Source of the DNA: Eubacteriales bacterium | GTDB taxonomy: Bacteria > Bacillota_A > Clostridia > Christensenellales > Aristaeellaceae | NCBI GenBank assembly: GCA_030528845.1 | Contig: JAUMYC010000160.1 | Location: 1 to 5,642, forward strand | Reading direction: 5' to 3' | Length of the DNA: 5,642 bases | Shown here: positions 1 through 5,642 of the stretch, in pieces | Position numbering within the stretch: position 1 is the stretch's first letter | Layout: every line of letters starts with the position of its first letter | Notes under the pieces: model-generated | The model's input: the letters and a program-made list of their open reading frames with translations, nothing else | Databases searched by the model: none | What the model was told of the DNA's origin: nothing | Made by a program: the position numbers and the translations under genes

Positions 1-1198
1 AGATGAAGGTGTCCTTATCGGCCGGGTTGGAATTGCCGCCGAAGCAGAAATTACCCAGGCTGTAGACGATGTACTTGTCTTTGTAGAGCTCGATGGAGCC
101 AACGACGTGCGGGTGGTGGCCAAGCACGAGATCCGCGCCGGCGTCCACAGCTGCGTGGCCGAGCTTGATCTGCGTGGCATTCGCCTTGCCGACCTTCTCC
201 TCGCCCCAGTGGATGGAGACGATCACGAGGTCGCACTCTTGCTTGAGCGCGCTGATCTCCGCGGACATCTCTTCCACGCTCATATCCCACACGCGATAGC
301 TCAGCATGCCGATGTTCGTGCCTTCGATGGTCGTGGTATAGGTCGTGCCGAGGCCGGCGTAGCCCACGCCGACGTAGTCAAGCGTCTTCTTGGTGTCGGC
401 CAGGCCCTGAGAATAATAATCCTGCGAATGATTGTTGTCGATGGAAACGACCTCGACGCTGCCGGAGGTGAGGATCTTGGCAAAGCGCGGATCGCCCTTG
501 AAGGAGAATTCCTTGTCCTTGCGGGCGGTCTCGCCGGTGAGCGCGCCTTCGAGGTTCACGATGGTCAGGTCGTCCTCCGCGAAGATGTCCTTCACGTTTT
601 CAAGGAAATAATCCTCGCCGTATTCGTCGAACACGCGCTCGAAGCGCTTCAGACCGCCGTTAAGCGCATCGCCGCCGAGAGTACAGTCGCCCGCTGCGGA
701 GATGGTGATGCTCGCGCTGCGCGCAGTGGAGACGAGCTCCGGCTCAGGCGTGGCGACGGGCGGCTCGGTGGGCTGCGTCTCGTCGAAGGTATCCAGCGAG
801 TCACCCTCTTCTTCGGAGGTGCTCTCCTCACCGGTCGTGCTCTGGGCGGGGTCGGTCGGCTCGGTATCGACGACGACTTCGGTCTGTTCTTCGCCTTCAA
901 TGCCGACTTCGGTCTCGGGCAGGGCGGTCTGCTCGGTCTCCGTCTGCGCTTCCGGCGTCACCAGCACCACGGGAGTGGGCGCGGGAGTGGCAGTAGGCGC
1001 GGCGGTGGGAGCCTGCGTCGGGTCAGGCTCAGGGGTGGTGATGAGCAGAGACTGCGAAATGCCCGAGCCGATGGACGTGAGCGTGAGGTCCTTCGGCAGA
1101 GATTTTGCTACGAAAAAGAGGATCGCAACGGCGACGGCCAGTTCCAGAATGAACAGCAGCAGCCGCACTCCCCGGTTTGCTTTTTTCTTCTTGGTCAT
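1..1198 (-). CDS. CapA-family (PGA_cap) membrane-anchored metallophosphoesterase-like protein, C-terminus cut by window edge
   Basis: The frame reads 399 residues from ATG at 1198 and runs off the left edge without a stop. Seen: a lysine-rich start (KKKK at 3-6), one membrane segment at about 11-34, a low-complexity Pro/Thr linker (about 55-82) passing into an acidic Glu/Thr/Ser linker (to about 158), then the catalytic-type domain from about 163. That domain carries the family's landmarks in order: GDCTLGG, NLEGALTGE, NNHSQD, HWGEE, GHHPHVVGS and YSLGNF. Known: CapA-type proteins share a calcineurin-like phosphoesterase fold, and the founding members act in poly-gamma-glutamate capsule synthesis or attachment; many clostridial paralogues have unknown substrates. 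Inferred: the linker holds the domain outside the membrane, in or beyond the wall. No capB/capC-like gene is visible, so a capsule role is unproven. The start is fixed by GGAGGG seven bases upstream. It sits behind its own promoter, 159 bases after ypeB. Confidence 0.93.
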   Translation of the reverse strand, partial: MTKKKKANRGVRLLLFILELAVAVAILFFVAKSLPKDLTLTSIGSGISQSLLITTPEPDPTQAPTAAPTATPAPTPVVLVTPEAQTETEQTALPETEVGIEGEEQTEVVVDTEPTDPAQSTTGEESTSEEEGDSLDTFDETQPTEPPVATPEPELVSTARSASITISAAGDCTLGGDALNGGLKRFERVFDEYGEDYFLENVKDIFAEDDLTIVNLEGALTGETARKDKEFSFKGDPRFAKILTSGSVEVVSIDNNHSQDYYSQGLADTKKTLDYVGVGYAGLGTTYTTTIEGTNIGMLSYRVWDMSVEEMSAEISALKQECDLVIVSIHWGEEKVGKANATQIKLGHAAVDAGADLVLGHHPHVVGSIELYKDKYIVYSLGNFCFGGNSNPADKDTFI

Positions 1199-1205
1199 AA
1201 TAGAT

Positions 1206-1211
1206 CCCTCC
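1206..1211 (-). promoter_or_regulatory. Ribosome binding site of the CapA-family gene
   Basis: GGAGGG on the minus strand, seven bases before the ATG at 1198. It supports that start over internal methionines. Confidence 0.85.
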
Positions 1212-1227
1212 GTAAATCAGTACATCT

Positions 1228-1256
1228 ATTTTATCGTAATCAGGCCGAAGTTTCAA
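1228..1256 (-). promoter_or_regulatory. Sigma-A-type promoter of the CapA-family gene
   Basis: Read on the minus strand, TTGAAA (1256-1251) and TAAAAT (1233-1228) are separated by exactly 17 bases, each one mismatch from the housekeeping consensus (TTGACA/TATAAT). Transcription would begin near 1221, giving a leader of about 23 bases that contains the ribosome binding site. It lies in a locally A+T-rich gap inside G+C-rich sequence. This suggests vegetative expression of the CapA-family gene, separate from the sporulation genes upstream. Inferred from the motif only. Confidence 0.72.
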
Positions 1257-1284
1257 CCCCGCAGACAGCATTTAACAGACCAAA

Positions 1285-1317
1285 TTCGTTTCTGCGCCAT
1301 TTGTGGAAAGAAACGAA
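1285..1317 (-). other. Imperfect hairpin between ypeB and the CapA-family gene; possible weak terminator
   Basis: Perfect 9-base inverted repeat: TTCGTTTCT at 1285-1293 and AGAAACGAA at 1309-1317, around a 15-base loop. Inside the loop CCA (1297-1299) and TGG (1304-1306) can add three pairs beyond a small internal loop. It lies 41 bases after the ypeB stop. The minus-strand sequence after it is only mildly T-rich (TTTGGTCTGTT), so it is not a textbook intrinsic terminator. It could be a weak or Rho-assisted end of the sporulation operon, an mRNA 3'-stabilising hairpin, or a DNA operator. Confidence 0.4.
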
Positions 1318-1357
1318 CAAACCGTTTTCTGTTTTGGAAAGACCGTGTTCGCTTTTG

Positions 1358-2659
1358 CTACTGCGTTTCCAGACCTGTTTCTGTTTCGACGAGCCGCAGG
1401 ATATCGAGCTCCCGGCCGGTCATCGCGTCGATATAGACCAGATACGAGCCGACGCCCTCGATCTCGCCGGAGAATTCCCATGCGAGCGCTTCGCCGGGCT
1501 CCGTGGGGATCACGCACAGGCGCGAGCCGCTGACGGCAAGGCGTTCGCTGAGCGTTTGCTGCGCCTGCTGCTGCGAGACGCGGGGCTCCTCCAGCTGCCG
1601 CTGCGCGTGATTGGCCAGATAGTTCGCGGCCTCCACGCCGCAGACCTGCCCGCTCTCCATCGAGACCTGCACCTTTACGAGATCCGGATAGAGCAGCACG
1701 CCGTCCTGCAGCGCGGCATAGTTGATGGTGCAGTAGCCGTCCGCCGTCGCCCAATAGGTCGGCAGCATCTCGCCGTAGCCCCGTGCGGAGAGAAAATCGC
1801 CCGCGGCGTCGATGCATTCGCTCTCCCCGAGCGTGATCTGCGAAACTGCGCCGTCGGTGAGCATGTAGAGCACATGCCCGCCTTCCTTCGTGATGCACAC
1901 GGTCAGGTTCTGCCGCCCGTCGCTGATCTCAAATTCGTGGCACGGCGCGGGCATGCTGCGCTCGCCGAGATAGCGGATGGACTGCGCGCGTTCGACGCCC
2001 ACATAGGCCAGCGCCGTGCTCTGCGCCTGTTCGGGGCTGATCATCTCGCCGCCCTGCAGCGGGATCGCTCCCGGCTGCGCGCCGTCGGAAAACGGCCCGT
2101 CATAGATCAGCGTCGGATATTCGACGGACGGCGGCTGGTCTTTGGTTCCGCTTATTGCGGTGGGCGCGGAAAAATCGATGGGCGAGAGAGTCTCCGCCGC
2201 GCCGAGCAGCTGGCTCTGCAGCTGCTGCGCGCTCTGCGCGAGGGTGGAGAGCTGGCGCTGGTCCTCGGAGGTGAGCGCGCCGCCCGCGCCGAGTCTGGCC
2301 GTGAGCGTTTCGGCGTAATCCTGCACCTGGTTCACGAATTTCAGCGCGCCCTGCAGGTCCTGCGCGGCGTTGGGCAGCGTGGCGAGGTGCTCCTGCACGC
2401 CGAACGCCTGCCGGGCGATGTCGTTCAGGAGCAGCTGCTCGCGGGCGGGGTCTGCGCTGGCGGGCAGCTTGAGCAGACTGCCCTGCAGTCCGCCGAGCAG
2501 CTCTGCGCTTTCGTACATGGCTCCGCGCAGCGCGGCTTCCGTGGCGTCGGCGAAGCGATCCGCGCGCCGGCTCTGCACGATGGCGACCGCAGCGGCGGCG
2601 ACCAGCAGCAGCGCGAGCGCGATCAGCCCGATCTTCTGCGCGTTGTTGTTCAGACGCAT
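1358..2659 (-). CDS. ypeB: Spore germination protein YpeB
   Basis: A 433-residue protein, close to the family's usual length of about 450. Seen: short polar N-terminus, one membrane segment at about 10-28, a helical Ala/Gln/Leu-rich region to about 180, then a C-terminal half with PepSY-like repeats, including ITKEGGHVLYML, YPDLVKVQVSMESGQVCGVEA with YLANH, and a terminal GSYLVYIDAMTGRELDIL strand pattern. Known: in Bacillus, YpeB is made in the forespore, lies at the inner spore membrane/cortex, and is mutually required with SleB for stability and localisation; its PepSY domains can inhibit SleB until germination. The ATG at 2659 is chosen over an in-frame ATG at 2734 because that one lies inside sleB, whereas 2659 follows an AAAGGAG site and opens directly into the membrane anchor. 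The start lies 17 bases after the sleB stop, so the two are surely co-transcribed. The stop is TAG. Confidence 0.95.
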   Translation of the reverse strand: MRLNNNAQKIGLIALALLLVAAAAVAIVQSRRADRFADATEAALRGAMYESAELLGGLQGSLLKLPASADPAREQLLLNDIARQAFGVQEHLATLPNAAQDLQGALKFVNQVQDYAETLTARLGAGGALTSEDQRQLSTLAQSAQQLQSQLLGAAETLSPIDFSAPTAISGTKDQPPSVEYPTLIYDGPFSDGAQPGAIPLQGGEMISPEQAQSTALAYVGVERAQSIRYLGERSMPAPCHEFEISDGRQNLTVCITKEGGHVLYMLTDGAVSQITLGESECIDAAGDFLSARGYGEMLPTYWATADGYCTINYAALQDGVLLYPDLVKVQVSMESGQVCGVEAANYLANHAQRQLEEPRVSQQQAQQTLSERLAVSGSRLCVIPTEPGEALAWEFSGEIEGVGSYLVYIDAMTGRELDILRLVETETGLETQ

Positions 2660-2671
2660 GCTTTTTCCCTT

Positions 2672-2678
2672 CTCCTTT
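2672..2678 (-). promoter_or_regulatory. Ribosome binding site of ypeB, overlapping the sleB stop
   Basis: AAAGGAG on the minus strand shares two bases with the TAA stop of sleB (2679-2677). It lies 12 bases before the ypeB ATG, with a G/A-rich stretch between them. The slightly long spacer leaves open that the inner GAGAAGGG is the true contact. It decides the ypeB start at 2659 and implies tight translational linkage to sleB. Confidence 0.7.
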
Positions 2679-3372
2679 ACACGGCGAAATGATGCCGCCC
2701 GATGACGGTCACGACGGTGCGCGTGCGGATCCACGCGTCGTCCGTGGCGTCCGGGTTATAATAATACAGGCAGCCGCCGGTCGGGTCCCAGCCGTTGAGC
2801 GCTTCCCGCGCCGCGCGGATGCAGGAGGCGTCGGGCGTGTTGTTGATGGAGCCGTTGCTCACGCAGGTGAACGCGCCGGATTGATAGATCACGCCGGAGA
2901 TGGTCTTTGGGAACTCCGACGAGCGCACGCGGTTGAGCACGACTGCCGCCACGGCGACCTGCCCCTTGTAGCTCTCGCCGCGCGCCTCCGCATGCACGAG
3001 CTTGGAGAGCAGGCGGTGGTCGGCGGAGAGATAGGCCGTGGAGGAGGCGGCAGCGGAATCGCCCGCCTGTAAAGTCACGCCCAGCGCGGCGGCCGTCGCC
3101 GGGCCCACCTTGCCGTCCACGGACAGGCCGTTGCGCCGCTGGAAGAAGCGCACGGCTTCGAGCGTGGCCTCGCCGAACAGGCCGTCGGCCTCGCCGTCCA
3201 GATAATCATACTGGATCAATCGTTTTTGCACCTTGACGACATTTTCGCCCCTGTCGCCCAATTGCAGCACGACCGCCGCGCGCGCGGGCGGGCAGGCCGC
3301 GCTCAGAAGAAGCAGCAGCGCCGACAGGAAGCATGCCGCGCGCCGCAGGGTGTTTTTGTGTTGTTCATGCAT
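2677..3372 (-). CDS. sleB: Spore cortex-lytic enzyme SleB (lytic transglycosylase)
   Basis: A 231-residue exported protein. Seen: basic start and hydrophobic core (about 9-26) with a signal peptidase I-type site ARA|A after residue 32; a peptidoglycan-binding domain at about 36-97 (VVKVQKRL, YLDGEADGLFG, LSVDGKVGPATAAALG); and a C-terminal hydrolase domain at about 120-231 beginning SKLVHAEARGE. Glu129 in HAEARGE is the position expected for the catalytic acid, followed by VAAVVLNRV, FTCVSNG and the terminal GRHHF. Known: SleB is deposited in the forespore and cleaves muramic-delta-lactam-containing cortex during germination, working with YpeB. Start ATG at 3372 overlaps the end of spoIIR by 8 bases (ATGCATGA), with a weak GAGG site nine bases upstream inside spoIIR, so translational coupling is likely. 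The linker between domains is short, making it smaller than the Bacillus enzyme (about 305 residues). Confidence 0.96.
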   Translation of the reverse strand: MHEQHKNTLRRAACFLSALLLLLSAACPPARAAVVLQLGDRGENVVKVQKRLIQYDYLDGEADGLFGEATLEAVRFFQRRNGLSVDGKVGPATAAALGVTLQAGDSAAASSTAYLSADHRLLSKLVHAEARGESYKGQVAVAAVVLNRVRSSEFPKTISGVIYQSGAFTCVSNGSINNTPDASCIRAAREALNGWDPTGGCLYYYNPDATDDAWIRTRTVVTVIGRHHFAV

Positions 3373-3922
3373 GTTCTAACGCCTCACTTTTCTGAAATAG
3401 CCCCTCCCAGCGCGCTGTGAGCCACTGCCAGACGACGCTGCGCAGCGGCCTCGGCTCGAGCAGCGCGGGGATCGCCTGCGCGTCCGCCCCGGGCATGCAC
3501 AGCGACGGATACACGACGCACCACCAGTTTTGCCCCTGCGCCGGGCCGATCTCCACCCGCAGCGAGAGATAATCGCCCTCGGGCAGGGTGAAGGAGCCGT
3601 AGTCCCGGTCGGGATAGTGTTCTGTTCCCAACTTTGCGCATACATCGGCGCTGCCGGCGGCCTGCCGGGCGGTTTTTTCGATCTGACTGAGCTGTTCGTC
3701 CAGCGTCGCATAGGCCTGCGCGGCGTCCTCGCAGCCGCGCAGCAGCTCCTGCGCCTGACCGAGCACCGCGTCGCGCACCACGAGCTTCTGCGCCTGATCC
3801 TGCTCGCTGTCGCTGCGGGCGAGCACGTGCAGCCGGATGATCGGCGGCAGCGCGCGCACGGGAGTGCATGCCGCGCAGACGAGCAGCAGCGCCAAGCTCC
3901 CGGCGATGATCTTCCCCTTCAT
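3365..3922 (-). CDS. spoIIR: Stage II sporulation protein R (forespore-to-mother-cell signal)
   Basis: A 185-residue secreted protein. Seen: signal peptide with hydrophobic core at about 5-18 and likely cleavage VRA|L after residue 24; the family signature IIRLHVLARSDSEQDQ (28-43) followed by KLVVRDAVL (46-54); and the second block YGSFTLPEGDY (108-118), then LRVEIG and NWWCVVYPSLC (132-142). Known: SpoIIR is made in the forespore under sigma-F, is exported to the intermembrane space, and activates the mother-cell protease SpoIIGA to process pro-sigma-E. The ATG at 3922 is preceded by AAGGAGG ten bases upstream. It is the first gene of a unit with sleB (8-base overlap) and ypeB, behind a terminator and a 94-base gap that must hold its promoter. 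Cys16/Cys19 resemble a lipobox, but position -3 is not Leu/Ile/Val, so a lipoprotein is unlikely. Confidence 0.95.
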   Translation of the reverse strand: MKGKIIAGSLALLLVCAACTPVRALPPIIRLHVLARSDSEQDQAQKLVVRDAVLGQAQELLRGCEDAAQAYATLDEQLSQIEKTARQAAGSADVCAKLGTEHYPDRDYGSFTLPEGDYLSLRVEIGPAQGQNWWCVVYPSLCMPGADAQAIPALLEPRPLRSVVWQWLTARWEGLFQKSEALEHA

Positions 3923-3932
3923 TGTTTTTCTG

Positions 3933-3939
3933 CCTCCTT
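3933..3939 (-). promoter_or_regulatory. Ribosome binding site of spoIIR
   Basis: AAGGAGG, complementary to the 16S 3' end, ten bases before the ATG at 3922. It is the strongest ribosome site of the sporulation unit and marks its first gene. Confidence 0.82.
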
Positions 3940-4016
3940 CGCTTGTTTTCTGCTACAAGAGTCGGCATATTGCGCTGCTTTTATACATCCTCCCGGCGGA
4001 TTTTTCGCGCGCGGGC

Positions 4017-4048
4017 AAAAGAAAAGAGCCTCTCAAAACGAGAGGCTC
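4017..4048 (-). terminator. Intrinsic terminator after the peptidoglycan-binding protein gene
   Basis: A perfect 9-base-pair stem, GAGCCTCTC (4048-4040 on the minus strand) with GAGAGGCTC (4034-4026), around a 5-base loop. It is followed on the minus strand by TTTTCTTTT (4025-4017). It starts 18 bases past the stop at 4067. The plus-strand side has no T-run, so it acts in the minus direction only. It separates ispE plus the peptidoglycan-binding gene from the spoIIR unit, implying that spoIIR has its own promoter. Confidence 0.92.
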
Positions 4049-4066
4049 CTGAATGAGCGCGATGGT

Positions 4067-4918
4067 TCATTCCGCGGCGGCGGAGACGTCCAGCTGCTGT
4101 TCGGCGTAGGCTTCCTTCCAGATGCTGTAGATCGGGTTTTCCCAGACCGTGCCGTCCTCGAAGGTGGCGGAATAGACACAGGCGAGCAGATGCACGATGC
4201 CGTGCTCGTTCTGCAGGCGCCAGCCGTAGCTGGTGCCGAAGCTCTGGCCCGCGGCGAGGGAGATGTTCTCGGCGTCGCCGAGGATCTCGTAATAGCCGTT
4301 TTCGTCATACTGGGTCAGGATCTGCAGGGGAGCGCCGTTGCCGTCAAAGCCGAGGAAGCCGACGGTGTAGCCGACGATGCTCTGGCCGGTGGTATTTTCG
4401 ACCACGGCGGTGAGCATATCCGGGTAGGAATCCTTGTTCAGCTTGCTCTGCACCAGCACCTTGGAGCTGGTCACGCGGATGGGCAGCACCTCGAGCGCGG
4501 CCTGCAGGCTGGGCAGATCCTCTGCGCTGGCCTTGCTGATGACGACTTCGTTACGGGACATGGGCGCGCAGTCGAGCGTGTAGTAGATCTCCAGAGGAGT
4601 GAGCACGCCGTCCACCGTCAGATCCTGCTCGGTCTCGAACAGTTCCACGGCGGTCTGCGTCTTGTTGCCGAAGGAGCCGTCTGCCTTGTCGTCGAGATAT
4701 CCCAGCTCAATGAGCTTGGCCTGCACGGCCTTGACGGTGTTGCCCTTCGAACCCTTCTTGATCGCTTCGTATTTTTCTTCGGCCTGGGCAGAGCTGATGC
4801 CCACGCGGGCTTCCAGCGCGGCCAGAGAAGGATCGGACACGACCTCTTCGGCAAGGCATGCCGGGACGAAGAGACACACAACCAGAGCGAGCACGAGGAT
4901 GGACCTGAGAGTACGCAT
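4067..4918 (-). CDS. Secreted protein with peptidoglycan-binding domain and uncharacterised C-terminal domain
   Basis: A 283-residue protein of unknown function. Seen: signal peptide (basic MRTLR start, hydrophobic core about 6-20, likely cleavage CLA|EE after residue 23); a helical stretch; a PG_binding_1-type domain at about 51-115 (IKKGSKGNTVKAVQAKLIELGYLD, then ADGSFGNKT and LTVDGVLTP); and a C-terminal domain at about 145-275 with a beta-rich look (AVVENTTGQSIVGYTVGFLGFDGNG, SYGWRLQNE, LLACVYSATFEDGTVWENP). The latter resembles the DUF5780/FxLYD type found in clostridial exported proteins, but that match is by eye. No catalytic motif is recognised, so binding rather than cleavage of the wall is inferred. 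ATG at 4918 is chosen over an upstream in-frame ATG at 5050 because the latter lies inside ispE, whereas 4918 has AGGAGG eight bases upstream and begins the signal peptide. It follows ispE by 55 bases and ends at a terminator. Confidence 0.9.
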   Translation of the reverse strand: MRTLRSILVLALVVCLFVPACLAEEVVSDPSLAALEARVGISSAQAEEKYEAIKKGSKGNTVKAVQAKLIELGYLDDKADGSFGNKTQTAVELFETEQDLTVDGVLTPLEIYYTLDCAPMSRNEVVISKASAEDLPSLQAALEVLPIRVTSSKVLVQSKLNKDSYPDMLTAVVENTTGQSIVGYTVGFLGFDGNGAPLQILTQYDENGYYEILGDAENISLAAGQSFGTSYGWRLQNEHGIVHLLACVYSATFEDGTVWENPIYSIWKEAYAEQQLDVSAAAE

Positions 4919-4926
4919 GAATGATT

Positions 4927-4932
4927 CCTCCT
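4927..4932 (-). promoter_or_regulatory. Ribosome binding site of the peptidoglycan-binding protein gene
   Basis: AGGAGG on the minus strand, eight bases before the ATG at 4918. It settles the start at the signal peptide rather than at an earlier in-frame ATG inside ispE. Confidence 0.88.
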
Positions 4933-4973
4933 GTTGAATGTTTTTACCCTTTGATTCCGTGATGGATGGGCCG

Positions 4974-5642
4974 TCAGGCCAGCGTGTGGACTGCGAACGC
5001 GCCCGGGCCGATGGCCTCTGCGGCGCTGCGGGCGCTCTGCCCGTCTGCAAACACGCCGAACACGGCCGAGCCGCTGCCGGTCATATCGGCATAGAACGCG
5101 CCGCTCTCCCGAAGGAGGGCGATGCAGCTGCGGATCTCCGGCGCGAGCTCCAGCGCGGGAAGGAGCAGGTCGTTGCCTGCGCAGCGCGCAAACTGTTCCC
5201 AGTCTTTATTAGACAACGCAAAGAGCGCGCTGTCAAGGTCTCTTTTGGGCTTTTGGGAAAATCTTTCGTCCAGCAGGCGAAACGCCGCCGGAGTGGACAC
5301 GCCGGCGCGGGGCTTGAGGATGACCAGCGGCAGGTTCTGCGCCCCGGGGAGCGGCTCGATCTGCTCACCCACGCCCTTCACGCGCGCGAAGCGGTTCGTC
5401 AGGCAGAAGGGGACGTCCGCCCCCAGTTTCAGGCCGATGGAGAGCAGCTCCTCCTCCGGGAGGGAGACCTGCCACAGCCTGCACAGCAGCCGCAGCGCCG
5501 CGGCGCAGTCTGCCGAGCCGCCGCCCAGCCCGGCTTCGCTGGGGATGCGCTTTTTGAGGAGCATCCGCGCGCCTCTGCGCAGGCCGGTGCGCTCCTGCAG
5601 GGCAGCCGCTGCCCGGCAGACGAGGTTATCCGGCCCGGGAGA
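4974..5642 (-). CDS. ispE: 4-diphosphocytidyl-2-C-methyl-D-erythritol kinase IspE, N-terminus cut by window edge
   Basis: The frame is open from the right edge for 222 residues to TGA at 4976-4974. The usual length is about 280-290, so some 60-65 N-terminal residues, including the start and the family's N-terminal lysine motif, lie outside. Seen, counting from the edge: GPDNLVCRAA (3-12); the GHMP-kinase ATP-binding loop IPSEAGLGGGSAD (33-45); LGADVPF (74-79), whose Asp76 is the expected catalytic base; a conserved ND pair (157-158); and the third GHMP motif MTGSGSAVFG (187-196). Known: IspE phosphorylates CDP-methylerythritol with ATP in the cytoplasmic MEP route to isoprenoids. An internal ATG at 5564 is not the start, because conserved family sequence continues upstream of it. 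No terminator is seen in the 55 bases before the next gene, so read-through is likely. Confidence 0.96.
   Translation of the reverse strand, partial: SPGPDNLVCRAAAALQERTGLRRGARMLLKKRIPSEAGLGGGSADCAAALRLLCRLWQVSLPEEELLSIGLKLGADVPFCLTNRFARVKGVGEQIEPLPGAQNLPLVILKPRAGVSTPAAFRLLDERFSQKPKRDLDSALFALSNKDWEQFARCAGNDLLLPALELAPEIRSCIALLRESGAFYADMTGSGSAVFGVFADGQSARSAAEAIGPGAFAVHTLA

Noticed and set aside
107..2692. Very long open frame on the plus strand (861 codons) spanning antisense of the CapA-family gene, the intergenic gap and ypeB.
   Set aside because: It crosses two well-recognised genes on the other strand, its product is Arg/Ala/Gly/Leu-rich with no recognisable domain, and long antisense frames are expected in G+C-rich coding DNA.
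3292..3372. Lipoprotein signal in SleB (Cys27 preceded by Ser-Ala-Ala).
   Set aside because: Ser at -3 is a poor lipobox and an ARA|A signal peptidase I site lies just downstream.
3866..3922. Lipoprotein signal in SpoIIR (Cys19 preceded by Ala-Ala).
   Set aside because: Position -3 is Cys rather than Leu/Ile/Val, and a good signal peptidase I site follows at residue 24; SpoIIR is known as a secreted soluble protein.
3530..4924. Plus-strand open frame of 464 codons antisense to spoIIR and the peptidoglycan-binding protein gene.
   Set aside because: It runs through the intrinsic terminator and two real genes, has no family resemblance, and starts inside spoIIR without a convincing ribosome site.
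4919..4973. Independent promoter for the peptidoglycan-binding protein gene in its 55-base upstream gap.
   Set aside because: The gap has an A-rich stretch (GGGTAAAAAC) but no pair of -35/-10 boxes at proper spacing; transcription from ispE is the simpler reading.
4969..4980. GGCC-TGAC-GGCC inverted repeat over the ispE stop codon as a possible terminator.
   Set aside because: The stem is only four pairs and no T-run follows on the minus strand, so read-through into the next gene is more likely.

Overview
The window looks like a chromosomal segment of an endospore-forming, G+C-rich Firmicute, most likely class Clostridia (Oscillospirales/Christensenellales-type gut lineages are plausible). 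The reasons are the sporulation and germination genes spoIIR, sleB and ypeB, a non-mevalonate isoprenoid gene (ispE), strong AGGAGG-type ribosome binding sites, an intrinsic terminator, and coding sequence that is about 60% G+C by eye. The genus cannot be fixed from the sequence alone.

All five genes lie on the minus strand, so transcription runs from high to low coordinates. In that order: (1) ispE, missing its N-terminus at the right window edge (5642-4974); (2) a secreted protein with a peptidoglycan-binding domain and an uncharacterised C-terminal domain (4918-4067), closed by a clear intrinsic terminator (4048-4017); (3) spoIIR (3922-3365), sleB (3372-2677) and ypeB (2659-1358), packed as one operon with an 8-base overlap and a 17-base gap; (4) a 159-base intergenic stretch, relatively A+T-rich, holding an imperfect hairpin and a near-consensus housekeeping promoter; (5) a membrane-anchored CapA-family protein (1198 to the left edge), missing its C-terminus.

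The core is the spoIIR-sleB-ypeB cluster. SpoIIR is the forespore signal that triggers pro-sigma-E processing in the mother cell early in sporulation. SleB is the forespore-made cortex-lytic enzyme used in germination, and YpeB is its partner. Joining an early forespore signal to the late germination pair in one overlapping unit suggests shared forespore expression. The secreted peptidoglycan-binding protein upstream is separated from them by the terminator and probably depends on ispE transcription. The CapA-family gene has its own sigma-A-like promoter and looks like an independent unit.

No RNA genes, mobile elements, CRISPR arrays or large repeats were seen. The intergenic gaps are all under 160 bases. 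Very long open frames on the plus strand are antisense shadows of the real genes. I see no strong case for a wholly new system; the points most worth checking are the spoIIR-sleB-ypeB fusion operon and the uncharacterised peptidoglycan-binding protein.
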